A DNA stretch of 64,000 bases from an uncultured Roseibium sp. (GTDB lineage: Bacteria > Pseudomonadota > Alphaproteobacteria > Rhizobiales > Stappiaceae), in contig NZ_CANLVF010000004.1 in NCBI RefSeq assembly GCF_947494555.1, positions 248,001 through 312,000 on the forward strand, in the 5' to 3' direction. This document shows, piece by piece, positions 55,532 to 62,666 of this stretch. The stretch's first letter is position 1, and every line of letters begins with the position of its first letter. The translations under genes and the position numbers were made by a program. A model generated the notes under the pieces. That model did no database searches, had not been told where the DNA came from, and worked only from the letters and a program-made list of their open reading frames with translations.

Positions 55532-55936
55532 TCAGGCAGCGTCAGACAGAGGTCTTGTCAGAATGACTTCGCGTGTAATTTGCCAGCGGCCCTGCAAAAA
55601 GGTCAAATCGATCCCAAGCGTGATTTGCATATCCGGCCCTGTCAGCTCGTTCCGCCGTGAGATGAGAACGTGGGCATTCTCGCCCTCGACCGTTATGTGA
55701 TGGAACTTCGCCCAGGTTCCGATTGACCCGTTGTTTTCCTTCAATGCGGACAGGACAACCTCTTTGAACGCCGCCTTGTCTGACACGCTGACTTTGTCAT
55801 CCGGGCTCAGCATGATGACCTTCATGTCGTCGTGATAGATTTCGTCGAGAATGACCGTGTTGTTGTTGCCAACGTTGTGGATCAGGGTCTCGATGACCGC
55901 TTTGACTTCGCCCGTCCGGGCATTGGTATCAGCCAT
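55532..55936 (-). CDS. NTF2-like protein (nuclear transport factor 2 family)
   Basis: 134-residue cytoplasmic NTF2-like/lumazine-binding-like domain: VKAVIETLIHNVGNNNTVILDEIYHDDMKVIML, and a C-terminal DLTFLQGRWQITREVILTRPL. Function unknown. It overlaps the upstream peroxiredoxin gene by 8 bp, so the two are coupled. A secreted NTF2-like gene follows after 65 bases, giving two paralogous folds in tandem with different localisation. Confidence 0.83.
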   Translation of the reverse strand: MADTNARTGEVKAVIETLIHNVGNNNTVILDEIYHDDMKVIMLSPDDKVSVSDKAAFKEVVLSALKENNGSIGTWAKFHHITVEGENAHVLISRRNELTGPDMQITLGIDLTFLQGRWQITREVILTRPLSDAA

Positions 55937-56465
55937 GGTGGGTTCCTCGCACTGGATAGTTGTTGTCCGGGTTCTTGATGAAATTCAGACCCATAAGCAA
56001 TGACGGCAGCGCTGGCCGAGCGAATGGGGCGTTTGAGATATCGACCACTTGCAGCTTGCCGCTGCTGTTGACGACAAATACGCCGGGTTCGGCGAATGGC
56101 CGGTCTGTTTCCGCGGCGGACCGGGGGTCGGAGACATATAGGCCCAGTTCCCGCATCTGAGATACGCTCAGATCTATGCCCACGGGGAATGAAACGCCGG
56201 CTTCCACCGCCTGGTCCTTCGCCTTGTCTGCCGGGTCTGCGGAAACGGCGACGACATCGATGCCGATTTTGGCGAGTTCCGGGACAATGTCGTCGAGCTC
56301 TTTCAAGTAGCGCGTGCAGATCGGGCAATGCTTGCCTCGATAGACGACAACCAATTGCCAATCGTGTCCATTCCCCGGGCTGCCAAGGTCCAGTTGTCCG
56401 CCGCCCAGTTGCGGGACGGTGATTTTCGGGAAAGTCTCGCCTACAAGAGGCTTTGGATTTGTCAT
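55929..56465 (-). CDS. Peroxiredoxin-like AhpC/TSA family protein
   Basis: 178-residue thioredoxin-fold protein. Seen: VGETFPKITVPQLGGG near the N-terminus, the peroxidatic Cys in VVVYRGKHCPICTRYLKELDD near residue 48 with a second Cys three residues on (CPIC, rather than the single-Cys PxxxTxxC of typical 2-Cys types), VVAVSADP, and a C-terminal GVFVVNSSGKLQVVDISNAPF. Likely reduces peroxides. ATG 56465 has GGAG upstream. Divergent from a TetR-family regulator gene with shared direct repeats. Confidence 0.87.
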   Translation of the reverse strand: MTNPKPLVGETFPKITVPQLGGGQLDLGSPGNGHDWQLVVVYRGKHCPICTRYLKELDDIVPELAKIGIDVVAVSADPADKAKDQAVEAGVSFPVGIDLSVSQMRELGLYVSDPRSAAETDRPFAEPGVFVVNSSGKLQVVDISNAPFARPALPSLLMGLNFIKNPDNNYPVRGTHHG

Positions 56466-56481
56466 GAACGGCTCCGTGATA

Positions 56482-56550
56482 TATATAATGATCGATACAT
56501 AAATATCGCGGAGCAGCAGAGTCAAGAGTTATATATTGAACGATACAAAA
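56482..56550. promoter_or_regulatory. Paired 21-bp direct repeats between peroxiredoxin and TetR genes
   Basis: Copies at 56482-56502 and 56530-56550 agree at 18 of 21 positions (TATATA...TGA.CGATACA.AA), 48 bp apart. The left copy overlaps a possible -10 of the peroxiredoxin gene (TTATGT on the minus strand, 56497-56502; TTGACT -35 at 56520-56525). The right copy ends three bases before the regulator ATG. This fits autoregulation plus control of the peroxiredoxin unit by the TetR protein. Confidence 0.55.
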
Positions 56551-56553
56551 AAA

Positions 56554-57156
56554 ATGGGCCGCCCACGAACATTTGATAGCCGTCAGGCGCTGATGGCTGC
56601 CATGAATGTGTTCTGGGCAAAGGGTTATGACGGTGCGTCGCTCAAGGATCTCACCCGTGCGATGGGCATCAGCGGGCCGAGCATGTATGCGGCGTTCGGC
56701 GACAAGCGCGAACTCTTCCTCAAGACGATCGATCTTTATGGCGACGTCGACGGGTGCGCGCCGGTGGTCGTGTTCGAGGGCGAAGAGGATGTCCGCAAGG
56801 CCGTCCGCGGGTTCCTCGAAGAAGTCATCCTCTATGCAACAGCGCATGAGAGCGGCGCCAAGGGCTGCTTTCTGGCGTCAAGCGTTTCGGCAAGCATCGG
56901 CGAAGTCGATGGCGTCAAGGAACGCGTGGAAAAGGCGATCGACGACACTGACCGGCGTCTGGCGGCGCGGTTTGACCTGGAAAAGGACAAGGGCGTCCTG
57001 CCTGCAGACTTTCCGTCGCTGGAACGGGCGCGGCTGCTCTATGACATCCGACAGGGCTACATGTTTCGCGGAAGAGCGGGCTGGACCGCCGAGGCAATGC
57101 GACAGGATCTGGATGACCGCGTCAGCATGATTCTTGCGTTGCCCGGGTCAGATTAA
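56554..57156 (+). CDS. TetR/AcrR-family transcription regulator
   Basis: 200-residue helical repressor. Seen: GRPRTFDSRQALMAAMNVFW start and the helix-turn-helix GASLKDLTRAMGISGPSMYAAFGDKRELF (about 30-58, strong TetR signature), with a helical ligand domain (about 70-195) containing GAKGCFLASSVSAS. ATG 56554 is used; a TTG at 56536 lies inside one of the repeats. Neither has a clear ribosome site, which is unusual and may reflect a leaderless transcript. Divergent from the peroxiredoxin unit. A bidirectional terminator follows. Confidence 0.92.
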   Translation: MGRPRTFDSRQALMAAMNVFWAKGYDGASLKDLTRAMGISGPSMYAAFGDKRELFLKTIDLYGDVDGCAPVVVFEGEEDVRKAVRGFLEEVILYATAHESGAKGCFLASSVSASIGEVDGVKERVEKAIDDTDRRLAARFDLEKDKGVLPADFPSLERARLLYDIRQGYMFRGRAGWTAEAMRQDLDDRVSMILALPGSD

Positions 57157-57183
57157 AAAAGGGTGCCACGAAGGCACCCTTTT
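57155..57183. terminator. Bidirectional terminator between the TetR gene and phaB
   Basis: AAAAAA-GGGTGCC-ACGAA-GGCACCC-TTTTG. A 7-bp stem with a T-run on one side and an A-run on the other, so it can serve the regulator gene (plus) and phaB (minus). Confidence 0.85.
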
Positions 57184-57213
57184 GAAACCATGAAGTCGCG
57201 GATATGAGCGATA

Positions 57214-57942
57214 TCAGCCGTTCGCGACGTACTGACCGCCGTTGATTGTCATCACGGCGCCTGTCATGAAGGCAGCGGCGTCGGATGCCAGATAGACGAC
57301 TGTCTGGGCAATCTCTTCAGGATGACCGAGCCGGCCGACCGGGATGTTCGACACGATGGATTCCAGAACCTTTTCCGGCATCGCCGCGACCATATCCGTG
57401 TTGATGTAACCCGGGCAGACGCAGTTGACCGTGATGCCCTTGAAAGCGTTTTCCTGGGCAAGTGCCTTGGTAAAGCCGATGACCCCCGCCTTGGCAGCCG
57501 AGTAGTTCGTCTGGCCCATCTGGCCCTTCTGGCCGTTGATCGACGAAATATTGATGATCCGGCCTGATCCGCGTCCGCGCATGCCGTTGATGACCGGATG
57601 GGTCATCGTGAACATGGAATCCAGATTGGTGGACAGAACCGTACGCCACTGGTCGAAATCCATCTTGTGGAACATGCCGTCACGGGTGATGCCGGCATTG
57701 TTGACCAGTACTTCGACCGGACCGAGTTCGCTCTCGACCTGGGCAATCCCTGCAGCACAGGCTTCCGGGTCGGAGACATCCCATTTAAAGACATGGATTC
57801 CGGTTTCCGCCTTGAAGGCTTCCGCCTTTTCCGTGTTGCCGGCGTAGGTGGCTGCCACAGTGTAGCCGGCGTCCTTCAGACCGCGCGAGATTGCCTCGCC
57901 GATACCGCGTGTTCCGCCTGTGACCAGTGCGACCTTGCTCAT
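57214..57942 (-). CDS. phaB: Acetoacetyl-CoA reductase PhaB
   Basis: NADPH-dependent reductase giving (R)-3-hydroxybutyryl-CoA for polyhydroxyalkanoate synthesis. SDR fold, 242 residues: TGGTRGIGEAISRGL near residue 8, NNAGITRDGMFHKMD near 85, catalytic Ser in INISSINGQKGQMGQTNY with the YSAAKAG Tyr-x3-Lys near 150, and the C-terminal MTGAVMTINGGQY. ATG 57942, close upstream of which is GGAGG. phaA lies 139 bases upstream on the same strand, so the two are probably co-transcribed. Confidence 0.95.
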   Translation of the reverse strand: MSKVALVTGGTRGIGEAISRGLKDAGYTVAATYAGNTEKAEAFKAETGIHVFKWDVSDPEACAAGIAQVESELGPVEVLVNNAGITRDGMFHKMDFDQWRTVLSTNLDSMFTMTHPVINGMRGRGSGRIINISSINGQKGQMGQTNYSAAKAGVIGFTKALAQENAFKGITVNCVCPGYINTDMVAAMPEKVLESIVSNIPVGRLGHPEEIAQTVVYLASDAAAFMTGAVMTINGGQYVANG

Positions 57943-58081
57943 TCACCTTCCTCCTGACTTCCAGTTGGCCCTTTGGAGCTTCCGCTCCCGGCTCTTCAAC
58001 AGAGTGTTTTCTTCAAAAAAACTTCAGTGCTTGGATCACGGCAGGATGGTTCCGGCCATGATCCTGATCAATTCGCGCCTA

Positions 58082-59263
58082 TCAGCGTTCCAGGCACATG
58101 GCAACGCCCATGCCGCCGCCGATGCAAAGCGTCGCCAAGCCCTTCTTGGCGTCGCGGCGGTTCATCTCATGGAGCAGCGTCGTCAGGACACGTGCACCGG
58201 ACGCGCCAATCGGATGTCCGATGGCGATCGCACCGCCGTTGACATTGACGATATCCGGGTTCCAGCCCATGTCCTTGTTCACGGCACAGGCCTGTGCGGC
58301 GAAAGCTTCGTTGGCTTCGACAAGATCGAGGTCGGCTGCGGCCCAGCCTGCTTTCTCAAGCGCCTTGCGCGATGCCGGGATCGGGCCCGAACCCATGATC
58401 GCCGGATCGACACCGGCCGTTGCCCAGGACGCGATGCGTGCAAGCGGGGTCAGGCCACGCTTTTCCGCTTCGGCCGCGCTCATGACCACCAGCGCAGCAG
58501 CGCCGTCATTGATGCCCGATGCATTGGCCGCGGTGACCGAGCCTTCCTTGGTGAAAGCAGGGCGGAGCTTGGCGACGCTTTCCAGGGTCGCGCCGTGCCG
58601 GATATATTCGTCGTCTTCGACCACTTTCTCGGACTTGCGCTCCTTTACGGTGATCGGCGTGATTTCGTCCTTGAACTTTCCGGCTTTCTGGGCAGCCTCA
58701 GCCTTGTTCTGGGATGCCACGGCGAATTCGTCCTGCTGATCGCGGCTGATTTGCCACTTCTGGGCAACATTCTCGGCGGTCTGACCCATATGGTACCCGT
58801 TGAACGCATCCCAGAGGCCGTCCTTGATCATGGTGTCGATCATCTTGTAATCGCCCATTTTGTAACCGCTGCGCATATACGCTGCGTGCGGCGACAACGA
58901 CATGTTTTCCTGTCCGCCGGCCATCATGATCGTCGCGTCACCCGTCTGGATCTGCTGCGCTGCGATGGCAACGGTGCGCAGGCCGGAGCCGCAAACCTGG
59001 TTGAGGGTCCAGGCTGTCGATCCGTCGGGGATGCCGGCGTTGATTGCAGCCTGGCGCGCCGGGTTCTGGCCCTGGGCCGCGGTCAGAACCTGGCCGAAGA
59101 CAACCTCGTCGATGTCACCGCCTTCGACACCGGCCTGCTCCAAGGCCGCCTTCATGACAGCAGCGCCGAGATCATGGGCCGGTACATTGGCGAAGGAACC
59201 GTTGAAGGATCCGACAGGTGTGCGGGTCGCGCTGACAATAACGATATCGGTGGAAGCGCTCAT
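58082..59263 (-). CDS. phaA: Acetyl-CoA acetyltransferase (beta-ketothiolase) PhaA
   Basis: Claisen condensation of two acetyl-CoA to acetoacetyl-CoA, the first step of PHA synthesis. 393 residues with the nucleophile Cys in [15 protein letters not shown] near residue 88, [14 protein letters not shown], the NEAFAAQ block near 316, [16 protein letters not shown] with catalytic His near 348, and the second active Cys in LCIGGGMG near 378. ATG 59263 has GGAGA six bases upstream; the frame is open upstream without a credible start. phaC is not in the window. Confidence 0.96.
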   Translation of the reverse strand: MSASTDIVIVSATRTPVGSFNGSFANVPAHDLGAAVMKAALEQAGVEGGDIDEVVFGQVLTAAQGQNPARQAAINAGIPDGSTAWTLNQVCGSGLRTVAIAAQQIQTGDATIMMAGGQENMSLSPHAAYMRSGYKMGDYKMIDTMIKDGLWDAFNGYHMGQTAENVAQKWQISRDQQDEFAVASQNKAEAAQKAGKFKDEITPITVKERKSEKVVEDDEYIRHGATLESVAKLRPAFTKEGSVTAANASGINDGAAALVVMSAAEAEKRGLTPLARIASWATAGVDPAIMGSGPIPASRKALEKAGWAAADLDLVEANEAFAAQACAVNKDMGWNPDIVNVNGGAIAIGHPIGASGARVLTTLLHEMNRRDAKKGLATLCIGGGMGVAMCLER

Positions 59264-59346
59264 ACTACTCTCCAGGACTTTAGGCCGAACGGCCGTAAAA
59301 GGTTGGTACTTCGAAGGCACCTTACGGTCCTTGACTATGGAAGGAC
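59264..59346 (-). promoter_or_regulatory. Structured leader of phaA
   Basis: On the minus strand, AGTCCTT (59327-59333) can pair with AAGGACC (59341-59346 region on plus: AAGGAC), and a second GTCCT near the ribosome site (59274-59278 on the minus strand) can compete for the same partner. A GGCCG-TT-CGGCC hairpin (about 59282-59294) lies between. Suggestive of alternative structures, but unproven. Confidence 0.3.
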
Positions 59347-59561
59347 TAGAAACTGACCGTCGTATCGTGTCAACCGTATCACTCCTTATCTGAGCGGTCT
59401 TTTCGCATTTGCGGCATAATCCTTTCGTCGGCGCACATAAAAAGAGTGGCAAGATCCGATACGATTGGCTTAGTCTCTTATTTGGAGGAGATGACGGGTC
59501 TGCGAAGGTCTTGTCGTCACATCGAAAAACTAGCCGTAAGGCTGATAGGCGGAAATGACGA

Positions 59562-60155
59562 ATGGCTAAGACAAGCGAGCCGACAATCATCAAGAAATAC
59601 GCCAACCGGCGGCTCTACAACACGGGCACCAGCACCTATGTCACGCTTGAGGATCTGGCGGTGATGGTGAAGGGAGAAGAGGATTTTGTGGTCTATGACG
59701 CCAAGACCGGGGATGACATCACCCGCTCCGTGTTGACCCAGATCATTTTCGAGCAGGAAGGCAAGGGGCAGAACCTGCTGCCGGTTACCTTTCTGCGCCA
59801 GCTGATCCGGTTTTACGGAGACAGCATGCAGGGGCTCGTTCCGAGTTTTCTCGAATACTCCATGACCTCGCTCACCAAAGAGCAGGAGAAACTCCGATCG
59901 CAAATGAGCGAGGCCTTCGGTGCGACCGCATTCGAGGCAATCGAGGATCAGGTCAAGCGCAACACGGAAATGTTCGAGCGGGCCATGAAGATGTTCATGC
60001 CCTTTCCCGCAGGCGAGTCCGGCGGGGCGACAAATTCCGGCTCGGATGCCAGCGCTGCCAAGAAGGGCCAGTCCGAATCGGGCGAGCTGGATGACATGAA
60101 ACGGCAGCTTGAAGAAATGCAGAAGAAAATCAATCAGCTGACCGACAAAAGCTGA
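59562..60155 (+). CDS. phaR: Polyhydroxyalkanoate synthesis repressor PhaR
   Basis: DNA- and PHA-binding repressor that controls phasin and PHA genes and senses granules. 197 residues: the N-terminal PHB/PHA accumulation regulator domain with [20 protein letters not shown] near residue 8-27 and [22 protein letters not shown], a central second domain (about 70-140), and a disordered Gly/Ser-rich then helical C-terminus. ATG 59562. Divergent from phaA, which fits direct control, although no CTGC-N-GCAG-type site is obvious in between. Confidence 0.94.
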   Translation: MAKTSEPTIIKKYANRRLYNTGTSTYVTLEDLAVMVKGEEDFVVYDAKTGDDITRSVLTQIIFEQEGKGQNLLPVTFLRQLIRFYGDSMQGLVPSFLEYSMTSLTKEQEKLRSQMSEAFGATAFEAIEDQVKRNTEMFERAMKMFMPFPAGESGGATNSGSDASAAKKGQSESGELDDMKRQLEEMQKKINQLTDKS

Positions 60156-60163
60156 GTTCGTCG

Positions 60164-60187
60164 AAGACGGCGCCAAACCGCCGTCTT
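60164..60187 (+). terminator. Hairpin after phaR
   Basis: AAGACGGCG-CCAAAC-CGCCGTCTT, a perfect 9-bp stem eight bases after the phaR stop. Only TT follows, so efficiency is uncertain. Confidence 0.5.
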
Positions 60188-60284
60188 GCCTGCGCAAATT
60201 GATGAGGCCCGGCTTTTTGTGCCGCGCCGCGTTGCTGCCTGGTACCGCCGGACAGGACGAACGGCGTTTCGACGGGCGAGACTG

Positions 60285-60719
60285 CTAGCCGCAATCCGGG
60301 ATCAGGCCGACCGTTTCTATACCGGCAACCGCGCAGACTTCGTCATTTTCCGATGTATCGCCGGTGATGCCGACCGCGCCGAGCGTATCACCCGCATTGT
60401 TTTTGACCAGAACTCCGCCAGGGACAGGAATGATATTGCCTCCAGCGACGCCATTCAGGGCGTTGACGAAGTGCGGACGCGTCTCGGCGTTGGCGTTCAG
60501 CCATCTGGTGCCGGTTCCAACGGCCAGGGCGCCGTTTGCCTTGCCGGTGGCGATTTCAGGTCGCAGGTTGGAAGATCCGTCCTGGCGCTTCAAAATGACC
60601 GTATGTCCACCGGCGTCGAGGACCACAACCGTCAGCGGCTTCAAACCCAGTTCGGCCGCTTTTGCAAATGCGGCAGAAGTGATGGTCTCTGCCGTTGAAA
60701 GTGATATGCCGTTTGCCAT
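60285..60719 (-). CDS. GlcG/HbpS-family heme-binding-like protein
   Basis: 144-residue Heme-degrading/GlcG-like (PF03928) protein. Seen: ISLSTAETITSAAFAKAAELGLKPLTVVVLDAGGH with the family VVxDxGG strand, PVPGGVLVKNNAGDTLGAVGITG and a C-terminal DEVCAVAGI. The family includes HbpS (heme/iron sensor) and GlcG; substrates differ and none is proven here. ATG 60719 has GGAAGGAA upstream. Convergent with phaR and divergent from the gamma-glutamyltransferase gene. Confidence 0.88.
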   Translation of the reverse strand: MANGISLSTAETITSAAFAKAAELGLKPLTVVVLDAGGHTVILKRQDGSSNLRPEIATGKANGALAVGTGTRWLNANAETRPHFVNALNGVAGGNIIPVPGGVLVKNNAGDTLGAVGITGDTSENDEVCAVAGIETVGLIPDCG

Positions 60720-60989
60720 TGTGCGTGTTCCTTCCGGTGTCCCTGTCAACATTCGACTAATTATTTGAAATCAATCAGATTTCGTTTAAGCCGCATAGCA
60801 GGTCTTTGGGCCCGATGTACGGCTTGTTCCAAAGCCCGCCGATTTGCGCATTTGCAAGCTTCTCCTTAAGGTGCTGCCCGCAATCATGATTTGCTAGCAG
60901 AACAGGGCAATGGCGAATAGGTGGCATCGCTGACAAACTTTTGCGGCGAGACGGAAAAAATGAGCATCGGCTCGGGCAGGAGGAACTCA

Positions 60990-62585
60990 GTGAAGCGTGA
61001 TTTTCAGGCACCAGGCCGGTCACCCGTCTATGTGCGCACGGCGGCGGCGGCAACGTCCCATCCCATGGCGACCAGTGCCGCGCTTGAAGTTCTGCAAGAT
61101 GGTGGCAATGCGGTCGATGCGGCCATTGCTGCCGTTGCGGTTCAGTGTGTTGTCGAGCCACACATGACAGGGATCGGCGGCGATTGCTTTGCTATTGTCA
61201 CCGAACCCGACGGACGCCTCACGGGTTTCAACGGCTCGGGTGCAGCGCCCAAGGCGGCGACCCCCCAGAAGCTTGCCGAGCTCGGCGTAAGCGAGATCAC
61301 AGAGACGTCAGTGCATGCAGTGACAGTGCCTGGAGCGGTTCGCGCGTGGGAGACCCTTCTCAAGGCGCACGGGACACGTTCATTCAAGGATCTCTTCAAA
61401 CGGGCGATCGGGTATGCACGGGACGGGTTTCCGGTTGCTCCCCGTGTTGCCAGGGATTGGGCGCAGGACGTTGAGAAACTGCGCTCCGACGAGATTTCGG
61501 CAGCCCGCTATCTGATACACGGCAACGCACCGGAAGCCGGAACCATCTTGAAGTATCCGCATCTTGCGGAAACGCTTGAGAAGATTTCCGAGGGCGGAGC
61601 GGACGCGTTCTACATCGGAGACATTGCCCGCGACATTGTCGGGACACTTCAGGACCGCGGCGGTCTGATGACCGAGGACGACCTTGCAGCGTGTCACACA
61701 ACTGCCGTGGCGCCCGTCATGCGCGATTACAAGGGTTATTCGATTGCGGAGTTGCCGCCGAACGGACAGGGTGTGATTGCGCTCGTCATGCTCGGTATTC
61801 TGGAGCATTTCAACCTGGAGCAGCTTGATCCGTTGGGGCCGGAACGTTTCCACCTGGAAATGGAGGCGGCGCGGATTGCCTATGCCGTGCGCGACCAATT
61901 CGTCACGGATCCGAACTACATGGATGTCTGCCACACGCGCCTGATCGGTTCGGACTATATCGATCAGCTGGCAAGCCAGGTCGCCGTCAGTTCAAGAATA
62001 GCGTCGCTGCCAGAGGCCAATCTGGCGCCGCAAACCGACACGGTTTATCTGACTGTCGTCGATGAAGACGGGCTTTCCGTCTCCTTTATCAATTCGCTGT
62101 TCGCCGACTTCGGCTGCGGGATCGTCGCGCCCGAAAGCGGTGTGTTGCTTCACAGCCGTGGCAAATCCTTCAAGGCGGAGCCCGGACATGCGAATTCCAT
62201 CGATGGCGGCAAACGGCCGATGCACACCATCATTCCGGCGATGGCACTGAAAGACGGCGCGCCCTGGCTGTCGTTCGGTGTCATGGGAGGCCAGTATCAG
62301 GCCTGCGGGCATGCACATCTTCTGACGAATATCATTGACTACGGTATGGATGTGCAGGCGGCGATCGATTTCCCGCGCATGTTCTTCGACATGGCCAGTC
62401 ACGATCTCCAGGCGGAAAGACTGATCCCGGCTTCGACAATCGACGGATTGAGGGCGCTTGGACACAAGGTTGGTCCGGCGCCGGGCCCGATCGGCGGAAG
62501 TCAGGCAATCATGATCGACAAGGCCCGTCATCTCCTGACAGCGGGGTCCGATCCGCGCAAGGACGGCCACGCGGCGGGATACTGA
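60990..62585 (+). CDS. ggt: Gamma-glutamyltransferase
   Basis: Ntn-hydrolase acting on gamma-glutamyl bonds (glutathione or related compounds). 531 residues: VRTAAAATSHPMATSAALEVLQDGGNAVDAAIAAVAVQCVVEPHMTGIGGDCF (in pieces) for the large subunit, and the autocleavage region DTVYLTVVDEDGLSVSFINS, where Thr is the expected nucleophile near residue 350, then FGCGIVAPESGVLLHSRG. No signal peptide is visible, so it may be the cytoplasmic YwrD-like type. GTG 60990 has AGGAGG six bases upstream; ATG 60960 is an alternative. Confidence 0.93.
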   Translation: MKRDFQAPGRSPVYVRTAAAATSHPMATSAALEVLQDGGNAVDAAIAAVAVQCVVEPHMTGIGGDCFAIVTEPDGRLTGFNGSGAAPKAATPQKLAELGVSEITETSVHAVTVPGAVRAWETLLKAHGTRSFKDLFKRAIGYARDGFPVAPRVARDWAQDVEKLRSDEISAARYLIHGNAPEAGTILKYPHLAETLEKISEGGADAFYIGDIARDIVGTLQDRGGLMTEDDLAACHTTAVAPVMRDYKGYSIAELPPNGQGVIALVMLGILEHFNLEQLDPLGPERFHLEMEAARIAYAVRDQFVTDPNYMDVCHTRLIGSDYIDQLASQVAVSSRIASLPEANLAPQTDTVYLTVVDEDGLSVSFINSLFADFGCGIVAPESGVLLHSRGKSFKAEPGHANSIDGGKRPMHTIIPAMALKDGAPWLSFGVMGGQYQACGHAHLLTNIIDYGMDVQAAIDFPRMFFDMASHDLQAERLIPASTIDGLRALGHKVGPAPGPIGGSQAIMIDKARHLLTAGSDPRKDGHAAGY

Positions 62586-62666
62586 CCTGCGTCATTACGG
62601 ATCTTGCCTAAGCCATCAATCAGGTGTTCAGTGCGCCCGGACGCGCCTGAACTCATGAGGTAAACC

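Noticed and set aside
57920..59356. A 478-codon plus-strand frame opposite phaA
   Set aside because: Antisense of a clear thiolase gene; the composition is typical of a shadow.
59264..59561. PhaR operator between phaA and phaR
   Set aside because: Expected from family knowledge, but no clear CTGC...GCAG pair is present in the spacer.
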